A stretch of DNA of 48,399 bases from Pseudomonas juntendi (GTDB lineage Bacteria > Pseudomonadota > Gammaproteobacteria > Pseudomonadales > Pseudomonadaceae). Shown here piece by piece: positions 12,690-20,925 of the stretch (its first letter is position 1; each line of letters starts with the position of its first letter). Where the stretch lies: positions 1 to 48,399 of the forward strand of contig NZ_BLJG01000115.1 in the NCBI RefSeq assembly GCF_009932375.1, written 5' to 3'. The translations under genes and the position numbers were made by a program. Below the pieces are notes generated by a model that was not told where the DNA came from, searched no databases, and saw only the letters and a list, made by a program, of their open reading frames with translations.

Positions 12690-14222
12690 ATGATTTTGCC
12701 TTGGCTGATCCTGATCCCCTTCATCGGCGGCTTCCTGTGCTGGCTGGGTGAGCGCTTCGGCGCCACCCTGCCGCGCTGGATCGCGCTGCTGACCATGTCC
12801 CTGCTGCTAGGCATCGGCCTGTGGCTGTGGGCTCACGGCGATTACACCCTCGCCCCCGCACCTGGCGCCGAACCGGCCTGGGCCCTGGAATACAAAGTCC
12901 AGTGGATCCAGCGCTTCGGCATCAGCATCCACCTGGCCCTCGATGGCCTGTCGCTGCTGATGATCCTGCTTACCGGCCTGCTCGGTGTGCTGTCGGTCCT
13001 GTGCTCGTGGAAAGAAATCCAGCGTCACGTCGGCTTCTTCCACCTCAACCTGATGTGGATCCTGGGCGGCGTGGTCGGTGTGTTCCTGGCACTGGACCTG
13101 TTCCTGTTCTTCTTCTTCTGGGAAATGATGCTGGTGCCGATGTACTTCCTCATCGCGCTCTGGGGTCACAGCTCGGCAGATGGCAAGAAGACCCGGATCT
13201 ACGCGGCGACCAAGTTCTTCATCTTCACCCAGGCCAGCGGCCTGATCATGCTGGTGGCGATCCTTGGCCTGGTCCTGGTCAACTACAACACCACCGGCGT
13301 GCTCACCTTCAACTACAGCGACCTGCTCAAGGCCCAGTTGCCTGCGGGCGTGGAATACCTGCTGATGCTGGGCTTCTTCATCGCCTTTGCGGTGAAGCTG
13401 CCGGTGGTGCCGTTCCACTCCTGGTTGCCTGACGCTCACGCCCAGGCGCCCACTGCAGGTTCCGTGGACCTGGCCGGTATCCTGCTGAAGACTGCGGCCT
13501 ATGGCCTGCTGCGCTTCGCCCTGCCGCTGTTCCCGAACGCCTCGGCCGAGTTCGCGCCGATTGCCATGACCCTGGGCCTGATCGGCATCTTCTACGGTGC
13601 GTTCCTGGCTTTCGCGCAAACCGACATCAAGCGCCTGATCGCCTTCTCCAGCGTCTCGCACATGGGCTTCGTGCTGATCGGTATCTACTCCGGCAGCCAG
13701 CAGGCCCTGCAAGGCGCGGTGATCCAGATGCTGGCCCACGGCCTGTCGGCTGCCGCGCTGTTCATCCTGTCGGGCCAGCTGTACGAGCGCCTGCACACCC
13801 GTGACATGCGCCAGATGGGCGGCCTGTGGCACCGTATCGCCTACCTGCCCGCCATCAGCCTGTTCTTCGCCGCTGCCTCGCTGGGCCTGCCCGGCACCGG
13901 CAACTTCGTCGGCGAGTTCCTGATCCTGCTCGGCAGCTTCGTGCATGTACCGTGGATCACCGTGATCGCCACCACCGGCCTGGTATTTGGCTCGGTGTAC
14001 TCGCTGATCATGATCCACCGCGCCTACTTCGGCCCGGCCAAGAGCGACACCGTACTGGCCGGCATGGACGGTCGCGAGCTGATCATGGTGCTGGGCCTTG
14101 CGGTCCTGCTGATCCTGCTGGGCGTGTATCCGCAGCCATTCCTCGACACCTCTGCCGCCACCATGAGTGGTGTGCAGCAGTGGCTCGGCTCCGCTTTCAC
14201 TCAACTCGCTTCGGCCCGGTAA
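12690..14222 (+). CDS. nuoM: NADH-quinone oxidoreductase subunit M
   Basis: This 510-residue antiporter-like proton-pumping subunit has the essential glutamate E145 in [15 protein letters not shown], matching E144 of E. coli, and the lysine motif [19 protein letters not shown] that marks the channel. A 49-bp gap separates it from nuoL, with AAGGAAACG as the likely ribosome site. nuoN begins 7 bp after the stop. Confidence 0.97.
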   Translation: MILPWLILIPFIGGFLCWLGERFGATLPRWIALLTMSLLLGIGLWLWAHGDYTLAPAPGAEPAWALEYKVQWIQRFGISIHLALDGLSLLMILLTGLLGVLSVLCSWKEIQRHVGFFHLNLMWILGGVVGVFLALDLFLFFFFWEMMLVPMYFLIALWGHSSADGKKTRIYAATKFFIFTQASGLIMLVAILGLVLVNYNTTGVLTFNYSDLLKAQLPAGVEYLLMLGFFIAFAVKLPVVPFHSWLPDAHAQAPTAGSVDLAGILLKTAAYGLLRFALPLFPNASAEFAPIAMTLGLIGIFYGAFLAFAQTDIKRLIAFSSVSHMGFVLIGIYSGSQQALQGAVIQMLAHGLSAAALFILSGQLYERLHTRDMRQMGGLWHRIAYLPAISLFFAAASLGLPGTGNFVGEFLILLGSFVHVPWITVIATTGLVFGSVYSLIMIHRAYFGPAKSDTVLAGMDGRELIMVLGLAVLLILLGVYPQPFLDTSAATMSGVQQWLGSAFTQLASAR

Positions 14223-14229
14223 GAGCGCT

Positions 14230-15699
14230 ATGGAATTCACCACTCAACACTTCATCGCATTGGCGCCGATGCTGATCACCACCATCACCACGGTGGTGGT
14301 GATGCTGGCGATCGCCTGGAAGCGCAACCACTCGCAAACCTTCCTGCTGTCCACCGTGGGCCTGAACCTGGCGCTGCTGTCGATCCTGCCGGTGCTGAAG
14401 GTGGCACCGTTGGCGGTCACCCCGCTGCTGACCATCGACAAGTTCGCCTGCCTGTACATGGCGATCATCCTGGTGGCCACGCTGGCTTGCGTCACCCTGG
14501 CCCACGCCTACCTGGGCGAAGGCTCCAAAGGCTTCCCGGGCAACCGTGAAGAGCTCTACCTGCTGCTACTGATGTCGGCACTCGGTGGCCTGGTGCTGGT
14601 CAGCGCCAACCACCTGGCGGGGCTGTTCATCGGCCTGGAGCTGCTGTCGGTGCCGGTCTACGGCCTGGTGGCCTATGCGTTCTTCAACAAACGCTCGCTG
14701 GAAGCCGGTATCAAGTACATGGTGCTGTCGGCCGCCGGGTCAGCGTTCCTGCTGTTCGGCATGGCCTTGCTGTACGCCGACGCCGGCAGCCTGAGCTTCG
14801 ACCAGATCGGCAAGGCCCTGGCGGCTACCAGCATGCCAAGCCTGGTGGCCCAACTGGGCCTGGGCATGATGCTGGTCGGCCTGGCCTTCAAGCTGTCGCT
14901 GGTACCTTTCCACCTGTGGACCCCGGACGTGTACGAAGGCGCCCCGGCGCCGGTTGCCGCGTTCCTGGCAACCGCCAGCAAGGTCGCGGTGTTCGCCGTG
15001 GTCGTGCGCCTGTTCATGCTCTCCCCTGCTGCCAGCAGCGGCGTGCTGAGCACCGTACTGGCGGTCATCGCCGTTGCCTCCATCCTGGTCGGTAACCTGC
15101 TGGCGCTGACCCAGAGCAACCTCAAGCGCCTGCTCGGTTACTCGTCCATCGCCCACTTCGGTTACCTGCTCATCGCCCTGATCGCCAGCAAGGGCCTGGC
15201 CCTGGAAGCCATGGGCGTGTACCTGGTCACCTACGTGATCACCAGCCTGGGCGCCTTCGGGGTCATCACCCTGATGTCCTCGCCCTATGGCGGCCGTGAC
15301 GCCGATGCCCTGTACGAATACCGCGGCCTGTTCTGGCGCCGCCCGTACCTGACTGCAGTGCTGACCGTGATGATGCTGTCGCTGGCGGGCATCCCGCTGA
15401 CCGCCGGTTTCATCGGCAAGTTCTACATCATCGCCACCGGTGTCGAGTCGCACCTGTGGTGGCTGGTTGGTGCCCTGGTGATCGGCAGCGCCATTGGCGT
15501 GTACTACTACCTGCGTGTCATGGTCACCCTGTACCTGGTCGAGCCGAACCTGCGTCGCCACGACGCACCGCTGAAGTGGGAGCAGCGCACCGGTGGCGTC
15601 ATGCTGCTGGCCATCGCCATTCTTGCTTTCGTACTGGGTGTGTACCCGCAACCCCTGCTGGAAATGGTCCAGCAAGCCGGCCTGCAACTGATCGGCTGA
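14230..15699 (+). CDS. nuoN: NADH-quinone oxidoreductase subunit N
   Basis: This 489-residue antiporter-like subunit is the third of its kind, next to NuoM and NuoK. It has the glutamate motif [17 protein letters not shown] and the lysine motif [22 protein letters not shown] chose the ATG at 14230, just after the nuoM stop, since an upstream in-frame start at 14167 would overlap nuoM by 56 bp and give an unrelated leader. It is the last gene of the operon; a strong terminator begins 14 bp after its stop. Confidence 0.97.
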   Translation: MEFTTQHFIALAPMLITTITTVVVMLAIAWKRNHSQTFLLSTVGLNLALLSILPVLKVAPLAVTPLLTIDKFACLYMAIILVATLACVTLAHAYLGEGSKGFPGNREELYLLLLMSALGGLVLVSANHLAGLFIGLELLSVPVYGLVAYAFFNKRSLEAGIKYMVLSAAGSAFLLFGMALLYADAGSLSFDQIGKALAATSMPSLVAQLGLGMMLVGLAFKLSLVPFHLWTPDVYEGAPAPVAAFLATASKVAVFAVVVRLFMLSPAASSGVLSTVLAVIAVASILVGNLLALTQSNLKRLLGYSSIAHFGYLLIALIASKGLALEAMGVYLVTYVITSLGAFGVITLMSSPYGGRDADALYEYRGLFWRRPYLTAVLTVMMLSLAGIPLTAGFIGKFYIIATGVESHLWWLVGALVIGSAIGVYYYLRVMVTLYLVEPNLRRHDAPLKWEQRTGGVMLLAIAILAFVLGVYPQPLLEMVQQAGLQLIG

Positions 15700-15713
15700 T
15701 TGCCCTGGCAATG

Positions 15714-15744
15714 AAAACACCCCGCTGATGCGGGGTGTTTTTTT
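15714..15744 (+). terminator. intrinsic terminator of the nuo operon
   Basis: A 12-bp perfect stem (AAAACACCCCGC / GCGGGGTGTTTT) with loop TGAT (15726-15729) runs directly into a T-tract ending at 15744. The A-rich 5' arm also gives U residues on the other strand, so it could work in both directions and end the minus-strand ogr-like gene that stops at 15778. Confidence 0.93.
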
Positions 15745-15777
15745 ATGTGCGTGTTTTAGGTTGCTGAGCATGCCTGC

Positions 15778-16038
15778 TCATTCACCAGGGCTACCCAGCC
15801 CTGCGCCAGGCAGGGCCGCCTTGCGCAAATCACCATTGGCTGAAGGCAGGTAGACTTCCGGGTTGGGCATGCCGCTGGGCGACAGTTCATGGGTCATTTC
15901 GAATTCGGCACGTACCGACCAGCCACAGGCCTCGGTTGTGCATTGCAAATAAGCAATGCGCAGGAAAATATGGCGACCTTCACTGGTGCGGATGCGCATC
16001 CTGCTGTGGCAGTGCGGGCAGACAAGCTTGTAAGTACT
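15778..16038 (-). CDS. Ogr/Delta-type zinc-finger activator
   Basis: The 86-residue protein has a C-x2-C (CPHC) and a later C-x4-C (CTTEACG) with MRIRTS and R-rich residues between, the pattern of the Ogr/Delta family, which switches on late genes of P2-like phages by contacting RNA polymerase at sites upstream of late promoters. It is about 15 residues longer than P2 Ogr, with a Pro/Gly-rich tail. I chose the GTG at 16038 because GCAGG lies 8 bases before it; a TTG at 16056 would add six residues. No P2 late operon is left in the window for it to control, so its target is unknown. Confidence 0.8.
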   Translation of the reverse strand, partial: STYKLVCPHCHSRMRIRTSEGRHIFLRIAYLQCTTEACGWSVRAEFEMTHELSPSGMPNPEVYLPSANGDLRKAALPGAGLGSPGE

Positions 16039-16205
16039 CACGGCAAGTACCTGCAAGCACTGTTCAGGTTCAACTTCAGTGAGAATGCTCGCGAGAGTGT
16101 GTCAGTATTGGCCACAAAATCGGGACTATTCTTCAGTTTGGTGTTTCTCATTGCAGAAATGCTCCTTAAAACGCAGGGCTGTATTCATAACGAGTAGTTT
16201 AAGCC

Positions 16206-16241
16206 CATGGAATATCATTAAACCAGTCATGGATATTTGTT
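16206..16241 (+). promoter_or_regulatory. candidate repressor operator before the CI-like gene
   Basis: AATATC (16211-16216) and GATATT (16232-16237) form an inverted repeat with 15 bases between, and each half lies in a near-direct repeat, CATGGAATAT (16206) and CATGGATATT (16229). The site touches the ribosome-binding region of the CI-like gene, a usual place for autorepression. Binding is inferred only. Confidence 0.35.
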
Positions 16242-16610
16242 ATGAGTACTCACGTACTGGCTGCGGTGCTCACGCGGCTCAAGCTTCTAACTGGCGCGCA
16301 GTCCGACGCCGATCTTTCGCGCGCACTGTCGGTGAGCCCGCAGACGCTCAGCAGCTGGAAAGTGCGCGATAGCATTCCCTATTCCCTTTGCATCGAGATC
16401 GCCAGGCAACATGCCTGCTCGCTGGACTGGCTTCTGCTCGGCCATGGCGAGCAGGCCCCGGCAAGCCGGGGCCTGACGGGTTGGGAAGCCGATGTGCTCG
16501 AACGCCTGCGCGCCTTGTCGCCCAGCGACCGCCAAGCCATCTTGCTGTTCATCGAAGACAAGCAGCGAATCCGGCAACTGGAACAGCGGTTGAGCGAGCT
16601 GGCAGGTTAA
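16242..16610 (+). CDS. CI-type phage repressor, HTH protein
   Basis: The 122-residue protein has an N-terminal helix-turn-helix of the bacteriophage CI repressor type (about residues 5-65; core DADLSRALSVSPQTLSSWKVRDSIPYSLCIEIA, split here only as a description of the region) and the family hallmark SLDWLLLGHGE right after it. The remaining 45 residues are charged and helical, ending with a coiled-coil-like IRQLEQRLSELAG; there is no peptidase domain, so RecA-dependent self-cleavage is not expected. GGA lies 8 bases before the ATG. It diverges from the ogr-like gene and converges with the holin-like gene, with stop codons that overlap. Confidence 0.82.
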   Translation: MSTHVLAAVLTRLKLLTGAQSDADLSRALSVSPQTLSSWKVRDSIPYSLCIEIARQHACSLDWLLLGHGEQAPASRGLTGWEADVLERLRALSPSDRQAILLFIEDKQRIRQLEQRLSELAG

Positions 16611-16969
16611 CCCCGCTTACGCCAGCGCTGGATCAGTTCACGCGGGTCGAGGGTGTCGACCAGCACCATGACCTTCAGGCTGACCGGAATGACGATTACC
16701 GCTGCCACAAAACCGGCCATGCCACGTGACAGCAAGGGCGCCGACTCCGAAATCAGCGGCTCGAACAAATGGCCCACGCCTACGGTGACGAACACCAGCA
16801 AGAGTTTCTTGGCCAGTGTCAGCCGCTTGGCGGTGTTGGTGATCAACCGGTCGCGTGCGGCACTGACCAGCAACGCCCCCAGCAGCGCGGCGAACAACAC
16901 ATTGCCATCCACCCCCAGCATCTGCGCCAGGGTTGAACCCAAGTGGTCGCAGAACCATTGTTCAGGCAT
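16607..16969 (-). CDS. holin-like membrane protein
   Basis: The 120-residue protein has hydrophobic segments at about residues 22-38, 55-72 and 82-104, and a basic C-terminus (RELIQRWRKRG). Size and layout fit the putative three-helix holin family seen in Pseudomonas prophages and tailocins. A holin would open the inner membrane to an endolysin, but no endolysin gene is nearby. A GAGG site precedes the ATG. It overlaps the GpL-like gene by 8 bp, so the two are surely cotranscribed. Another small membrane protein cannot be excluded. Confidence 0.65.
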   Translation of the reverse strand: MPEQWFCDHLGSTLAQMLGVDGNVLFAALLGALLVSAARDRLITNTAKRLTLAKKLLLVFVTVGVGHLFEPLISESAPLLSRGMAGFVAAVIVIPVSLKVMVLVDTLDPRELIQRWRKRG

Positions 16970-17306
16970 GTTTCAGCCCTCGTCGCGGTCCAGCCAGGCA
17001 AGGCGCGGAACCCAAAGTATGCAGGATCGCGGCTTCGACAAAACGGGTGTAACACACGTGCAAGGCGCGCCCATGGTCATACCCGGCCACGTCCTCGAGG
17101 CGTTGGTAGCCCCGCTCACGCAGCGCCGCTCGCCAGCGGGCGAACTCGCTTGCCGCGGCAATCACGGCACAGCGCGCGGCCACCTCCAGCGCCGCATCAC
17201 TGACTGGCTGCTGCAGCTTCAGCCGTTCATGCAACCTGCCCAAGTCCACCCGCGGCCAGAACGGGTCGTGGCTATCGGCAATGCGTGGTAGGCGATCGGT
17301 ACTCAT
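16962..17306 (-). CDS. P2 GpL-like head-completion protein
   Basis: The 114-residue protein resembles phage head completion/stabilisation protein GpL of P2-like phages as I remember it: an N-terminal DPFWPRVDLGRLHERL block, then a helical part with VAARCAVIAAASEFARWR and GYQRLEDV, then CYTRFVEAAILHTL. It is shorter than P2 GpL and lacks the C-terminal third. In P2, L is followed by X and then the holin gene Y, so a GpL-holin order is phage-like. A very strong ribosome site GAGGAGGTGA precedes the ATG. It starts 11 bp after the LuxR-type gene. Confidence 0.65.
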   Translation of the reverse strand: MSTDRLPRIADSHDPFWPRVDLGRLHERLKLQQPVSDAALEVAARCAVIAAASEFARWRAALRERGYQRLEDVAGYDHGRALHVCYTRFVEAAILHTLGSAPCLAGPRRGLKHA

Positions 17307-17317
17307 GCGTCACCTCC

Positions 17318-17566
17318 TCATTGCTCGGCCAGCATGCCGTAACGAATAGCCTTGATCACTGCAGCTACCCGGGTGGGCACATCGAATTTGCGCAGGATGT
17401 TGGACACGTGGAAATTCACGGTCGACTCCTTGCACGCCAGGATCTGCCCGATTTCCCAGGAACTCTTGCCATAGGCGCACCACAGCAGCACCTGCTGTTC
17501 ACGTGGTGTCAGGCGCACCGGGGCGTCCGCCAGAGGGTGCTGCGAATGTCGAGCGTTGTCGGTCAT
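17318..17566 (-). CDS. LuxR-type HTH regulator without sensor domain
   Basis: This 82-residue protein is almost only a GerE/LuxR DNA-binding domain: LTPREQQVLLWCAYGKSS, IGQILACKESTVNFHVSNIL and a short tail. There is no autoinducer-binding or receiver domain, so activity may depend on its amount or a partner. I chose the ATG at 17566, which has GGAG 7 bases upstream; a GTG at 17593 would add nine residues. It is the first gene of an operon with the GpL-like and holin-like genes and diverges from the TonB-dependent receptor gene, with a 219-bp shared upstream region. Confidence 0.85.
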   Translation of the reverse strand: MTDNARHSQHPLADAPVRLTPREQQVLLWCAYGKSSWEIGQILACKESTVNFHVSNILRKFDVPTRVAAVIKAIRYGMLAEQ

Positions 17567-17665
17567 GTTTGAACTCCGCGGGTGAGTGAGCACGGCACGC
17601 TTGCCGATCTGCGTTCACCTTACGAAGCCCGGGCGGCAGCCTCCATCGCCGCCGCTTGTAAAGAA

Positions 17666-17692
17666 CTTTCGTACAAAAGCGTCTGACGAAAG
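17666..17692. promoter_or_regulatory. inverted repeat between luxR-type gene and TonB receptor gene
   Basis: CTTTCGT (17666-17672) and ACGAAAG (17686-17692) form a 7-bp inverted repeat with a 13-base spacer, in the middle of the divergent intergenic region. The size and place fit an operator that could act on either gene. The binder is unknown. Confidence 0.35.
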
Positions 17693-17785
17693 CAGCGGGA
17701 AAATGAGTGCTTTTCTTCGTGCTCCCGGCGGCATTTCGCTCGTCTCAACGCCGTTGTCCATTCGCTTTTCGCCTGGAGTCGTACA

Positions 17786-19858
17786 ATGCGTCGCGTTATG
17801 CCCCTGTCATCCTGCCTGGGCCTGCTGGCTGCCATGGGCGCCACCCAGCCCGTCGTGGCGGCACCCTCGGTCGAGCTCGACCAGGTGCTGATCACCGACG
17901 AGGAGCAGACCGAACTGACGGCCGCCACCCAGCGCCTGCGCGAAATACCGGGCGCCAGCAACCTGGTGGACATGCAACGCGTCGGCCAAGGCCGGGTGGC
18001 CAGCAACCAGGACGTGCTGGCCTACCAGCCCGGTGTGTTCGCACAATCGGCAGGCAACGACGGGATCAAGTTGTCGATCCGCGGCTCAGGCCTCAATCGT
18101 GCCCCGGGGGCACATGGCTCTGGCATCTACACGATGTTCGACGGGCTGCCATTGACCGGCCCGGGGGGCACTCCCTACGAGCTGTTCGAACCCTTGTGGC
18201 TAAGCCGCGCCGAAGTGTTGCGCGGCGCCAACGGCTTCGATCAGGGCGCGCTGGCACTGGGTGGCGCGATCAACTACGTCACCCACACCGGCTATGACGC
18301 TGCACCGCTGCAGGTACGCTACGAGGTGGGCAGCCGCGGCTACCAGCATCGGCATATCAGCTCGGGCCAGGTGCTGGGCAACCTCGACTACTACGTCGCG
18401 TTGACCGATGCCGAATACGACGGTTACCAGGCTCACAGCAGCGGCAGTGCCAAGGGCGTGGCTGCCAATGTCGGCTACCGCTTCAACCCCAACCTCGAAA
18501 CGCGCTTCTACCTGCGCTACCGGGAAACCGAGAACGAACTGGCCGGGCGCCTGACCAAGGACCAGATCAAACACCACCCTCGGGCGGCCAACCCGGCCTA
18601 CCTGGCCCGTGACGATAGCCGCCCGCAACCGGGCAGCACCTGGGTAGGCAACAAGACTACCTTCTACCTCGACGATGACGCGCGGGTGGAAGCCGGCCTG
18701 GTCTACCACGACTACCCCATGGACCTGCGCGAAGGGCCGATGCGCCTGAAGGTGGCCTATACCGACGTCAGCGGCACGCTCAACTATTCGCGCCGCGACA
18801 GCCTGTACGGCCACGAGAGCAAGACCACTCTCGGCTGGCGCACCACCAAACACCTGCCAAACAGCGGCGCCTCGCAGTTCGCCCGCACTGGCGACGTGTT
18901 CGGTGCAAGAACGCGGGACTTCACCTACCAGGGCTCCGATACCGTGCTGCATGCCGGCAATGACCTGGAACTGGTGCCCAACCTGTGGCTGACCACCGGC
19001 CTGGCCATGATCTACACCCGGCGTGAAAGCGACGTCACCTACCCTGCCGAGGGCGGCAAAGTGAGCATGCATGACTGGGATTACGCCCCCCGTGTGGGCT
19101 TGCGCTACGACCTTCGGCCGGACCTGCAGGTGTATGGCAACCTCAGCCGTTCAGTCGAGCCGCCACACCCCTGGTCGCTGATCTGGAGCGCACCGAGTAC
19201 TGGCGGCAAACAGATCCAGCCGATCGAAATGCAGAACCAGACTGCAACCACCCTGGAAGTGGGCGCACGTGGCGATTCGGCCATCGGCCGCTGGGACCTG
19301 GCCTGGTACTACGCACAGGTGCGCCACGAACTGCTCGCCGTGGAAGTGGTGCCGAACTTCACCTCCGAGTTCAATGCCAGCGCCACAGTGCACCAAGGTG
19401 TGGAAGCCGGCCTCGTCAGCACGTTGTGGGAACGCGCAGGCACGGGCAAGTTGAGCCTGCGCCAGGCCTATACATTCAGTGACTTCCACTACCGCGATGA
19501 CGAGGCGTTCGGTGACAATCGCCTGCCTGGCATCCCCATGCACTATTACCAAGCCGAGCTGCGCTACGACTGGCCGAACGGTTTCCATGCCGGGGTGAAT
19601 ACCCAGCTGGCATCCAAGGTTCAGGTGGACTACGCCAACAGCTACCACGCTGATGAATATGCCCTGCTCGGCGCGCGTATCGGTTGGGATTCACCCCGCC
19701 AGGACTGGCAAACCTGGCTGGACCTGCGCAACCTCACCAACCAGCGTTATGCAGCGACGGTGACGCCCGCCTACAACGATGCCGGTAATGACAATGCGCG
19801 CTCCACCCCGGGCGAAGGCTTCAGCGTATACGCCGGGGTTTCCTACAGCTTCCGCTGA
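17786..19858 (+). CDS. TonB-dependent outer-membrane receptor
   Basis: The 690-residue protein has a signal peptide (cleavage near VVAA at about 25), a plug domain (about 45-175, with LSIRGSGLNRAP, DGLPLT, EVLRGANGFDQGALALGGAINYV) and a beta-barrel to the end, closing with YAGVSYSFR. DQVLIT near the mature N-terminus may be the TonB box. It should import an iron complex or another scarce compound using TonB energy, but the substrate cannot be told from the sequence. No Fur box is apparent upstream. GGAG lies 7 bases before the ATG. It lacks the extra N-terminal signalling domain of FecA/FpvA-type transducers. Confidence 0.9.
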   Translation: MRRVMPLSSCLGLLAAMGATQPVVAAPSVELDQVLITDEEQTELTAATQRLREIPGASNLVDMQRVGQGRVASNQDVLAYQPGVFAQSAGNDGIKLSIRGSGLNRAPGAHGSGIYTMFDGLPLTGPGGTPYELFEPLWLSRAEVLRGANGFDQGALALGGAINYVTHTGYDAAPLQVRYEVGSRGYQHRHISSGQVLGNLDYYVALTDAEYDGYQAHSSGSAKGVAANVGYRFNPNLETRFYLRYRETENELAGRLTKDQIKHHPRAANPAYLARDDSRPQPGSTWVGNKTTFYLDDDARVEAGLVYHDYPMDLREGPMRLKVAYTDVSGTLNYSRRDSLYGHESKTTLGWRTTKHLPNSGASQFARTGDVFGARTRDFTYQGSDTVLHAGNDLELVPNLWLTTGLAMIYTRRESDVTYPAEGGKVSMHDWDYAPRVGLRYDLRPDLQVYGNLSRSVEPPHPWSLIWSAPSTGGKQIQPIEMQNQTATTLEVGARGDSAIGRWDLAWYYAQVRHELLAVEVVPNFTSEFNASATVHQGVEAGLVSTLWERAGTGKLSLRQAYTFSDFHYRDDEAFGDNRLPGIPMHYYQAELRYDWPNGFHAGVNTQLASKVQVDYANSYHADEYALLGARIGWDSPRQDWQTWLDLRNLTNQRYAATVTPAYNDAGNDNARSTPGEGFSVYAGVSYSFR

Positions 19859-19866
19859 CGCATGGC

Positions 19867-19906
19867 GCCCCTTGCAGCAGCGGGCCAGGCCACTGCGGCA
19901 AGGGGC
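19867..19906. terminator. hairpin between convergent receptor gene and chrR
   Basis: GCCCCTTGC (19867-19875) and GCAAGGGGC (19898-19906) are perfect 9-bp arms around a 22-base loop that can itself fold. It starts 8 bp after the receptor stop and ends 22 bp before the chrR stop, so it could serve both convergent genes. T-runs are absent, so termination strength is uncertain. Confidence 0.55.
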
Positions 19907-19928
19907 ATCCCACGAGTGGGTTGGCGGT

Positions 19929-20489
19929 TCAGACCGACCGGTTCAGCTTTACCCATGAAGCAAACTTGTCGATGAAGGCCTGCAGGAATGGCCGGGTCTT
20001 GTCGTTGAGCTTGCCCGACTCGTCGAACAGGTTGGCGGCACCGCCAATGTAGGCTTCGGGCATCTGCATGCACGGCATGTCCAGAAATACCAGCGCCTGG
20101 CGCACGGCATGGTTGGCACCAAAGCCGCCGATAGCCCCTGGCGAAACGCTCACCACCGCAGTGGGCTTGCCGCTCCAGGCACTGTGCCCGTAAGGCCGGG
20201 AGCCAACGTCAATGGCGTTCTTCAGGCAGCCGGGGACCGAGCGGTTGTATTCAGGGGTGACGAACAGCACGGCATCGCTGCGGCGAATTTCATCGCGAAA
20301 CCGTTTCCAGTACTCGGGAGCACCCTCGGCCTCGACATCCTCGTTGTACAGCGGCAGATCGCCAATTTCGACGATTTTCAGGGCAAGGCTGGACGATGCC
20401 AGCTCCGCAAGTGCGCGGGCGACCTTACGGTTGTAGGACTCCTTGCGCAAGCTACCGACAACAACCGCAACCGAATACACCTGGCTCAT
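19929..20489 (-). CDS. chrR: NADPH-dependent FMN reductase, chromate/quinone reductase
   Basis: This 186-residue flavodoxin-like protein fits the P. putida ChrR family, which reduces quinones by two electrons with NAD(P)H and also reduces chromate, protecting cells from oxidative stress. The phosphate-binding FMN loop GSLRKESYNRK is at residues 12-22, and TPEYNRSVPGCLKNAID and SPGAIGGFGA form the rest of the flavin site. From memory it is close to identical to P. putida ChrR. AGGAAATTGCC precedes the ATG. It is monocistronic; TATAAC in the upstream region is a possible -10. Confidence 0.92.
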   Translation of the reverse strand: MSQVYSVAVVVGSLRKESYNRKVARALAELASSSLALKIVEIGDLPLYNEDVEAEGAPEYWKRFRDEIRRSDAVLFVTPEYNRSVPGCLKNAIDVGSRPYGHSAWSGKPTAVVSVSPGAIGGFGANHAVRQALVFLDMPCMQMPEAYIGGAANLFDESGKLNDKTRPFLQAFIDKFASWVKLNRSV

Positions 20490-20645
20490 GGCAATTTCCT
20501 ACCTATACGGGTTAAAGGACGATGTAGTTATAGATGACCGTTTCTCGCCGCTTTGGTTTTTTTTCATCGACGCGAAAACTTCCAGCCCTCCTGCACGGTC
20601 TATGACTACAGACATTTCCTACGTATTTCAGAGGTTTCCACCCAA

Positions 20646-20864
20646 ATGGCAGCAGTAATGGTCGGCCAATTCCACGCCCGTGACGCCGAAGGCCGCATCT
20701 ACCCCGTGCACGAGTTTCAGGAGTCGACCCTGCAACTTGACGGCAGCACACTGGGCGCCCCCATCACCACCTATCGCCTGGCCATCGGCGACAAGGTCAA
20801 TTACCTGGGTGAAAACCGCTTCGAGCTGGCGCGCAGCGGTGTCGAGCTCATCCGCATTCCGTGA
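20646..20864 (+). CDS. small protein of unknown function
   Basis: This is a 72-residue protein beginning MAAVMVGQFH. It is mostly predicted beta strand, with no signal peptide, cysteine pair or known motif. The start at 20646 is chosen because the codons from there read with normal Pseudomonas codon use while the upstream in-frame extension (to 20553) does not; AGAGG lies about 10 bases upstream. It stands between divergent chrR and convergent dnaQ. I do not recognise a family. Confidence 0.65.
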   Translation: MAAVMVGQFHARDAEGRIYPVHEFQESTLQLDGSTLGAPITTYRLAIGDKVNYLGENRFELARSGVELIRIP

Positions 20865-20925
20865 AGCAAGCCGTGGCGCATGGCCGGTGATGGATGACCG
20901 GCAGCAGCATGACTGCTAGCCACAA

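Larger units (their letters stand above)
15778..17306. mobile_element. P2-like prophage remnant (inferred)
   Basis: Four small genes of phage type are packed here: an Ogr/Delta activator, a CI-type repressor, a 3-helix holin-like protein and a GpL-like head-completion protein. No integrase, capsid, terminase, tail or lysozyme gene is present, and I see no attachment-site repeat. The gene set fits a decayed or domesticated remnant of a P2-like phage. A LuxR-type gene joins the minus-strand operon just upstream. Confidence 0.6.

Noticed and set aside
15778..17306. Complete prophage or tailocin cluster
   Set aside because: No integrase, capsid, tail, sheath, baseplate or endolysin gene is present.
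17318..17566. Quorum-sensing LuxR receptor
   Set aside because: The protein has only the DNA-binding domain; the autoinducer-binding domain is absent and there is no luxI-type gene.
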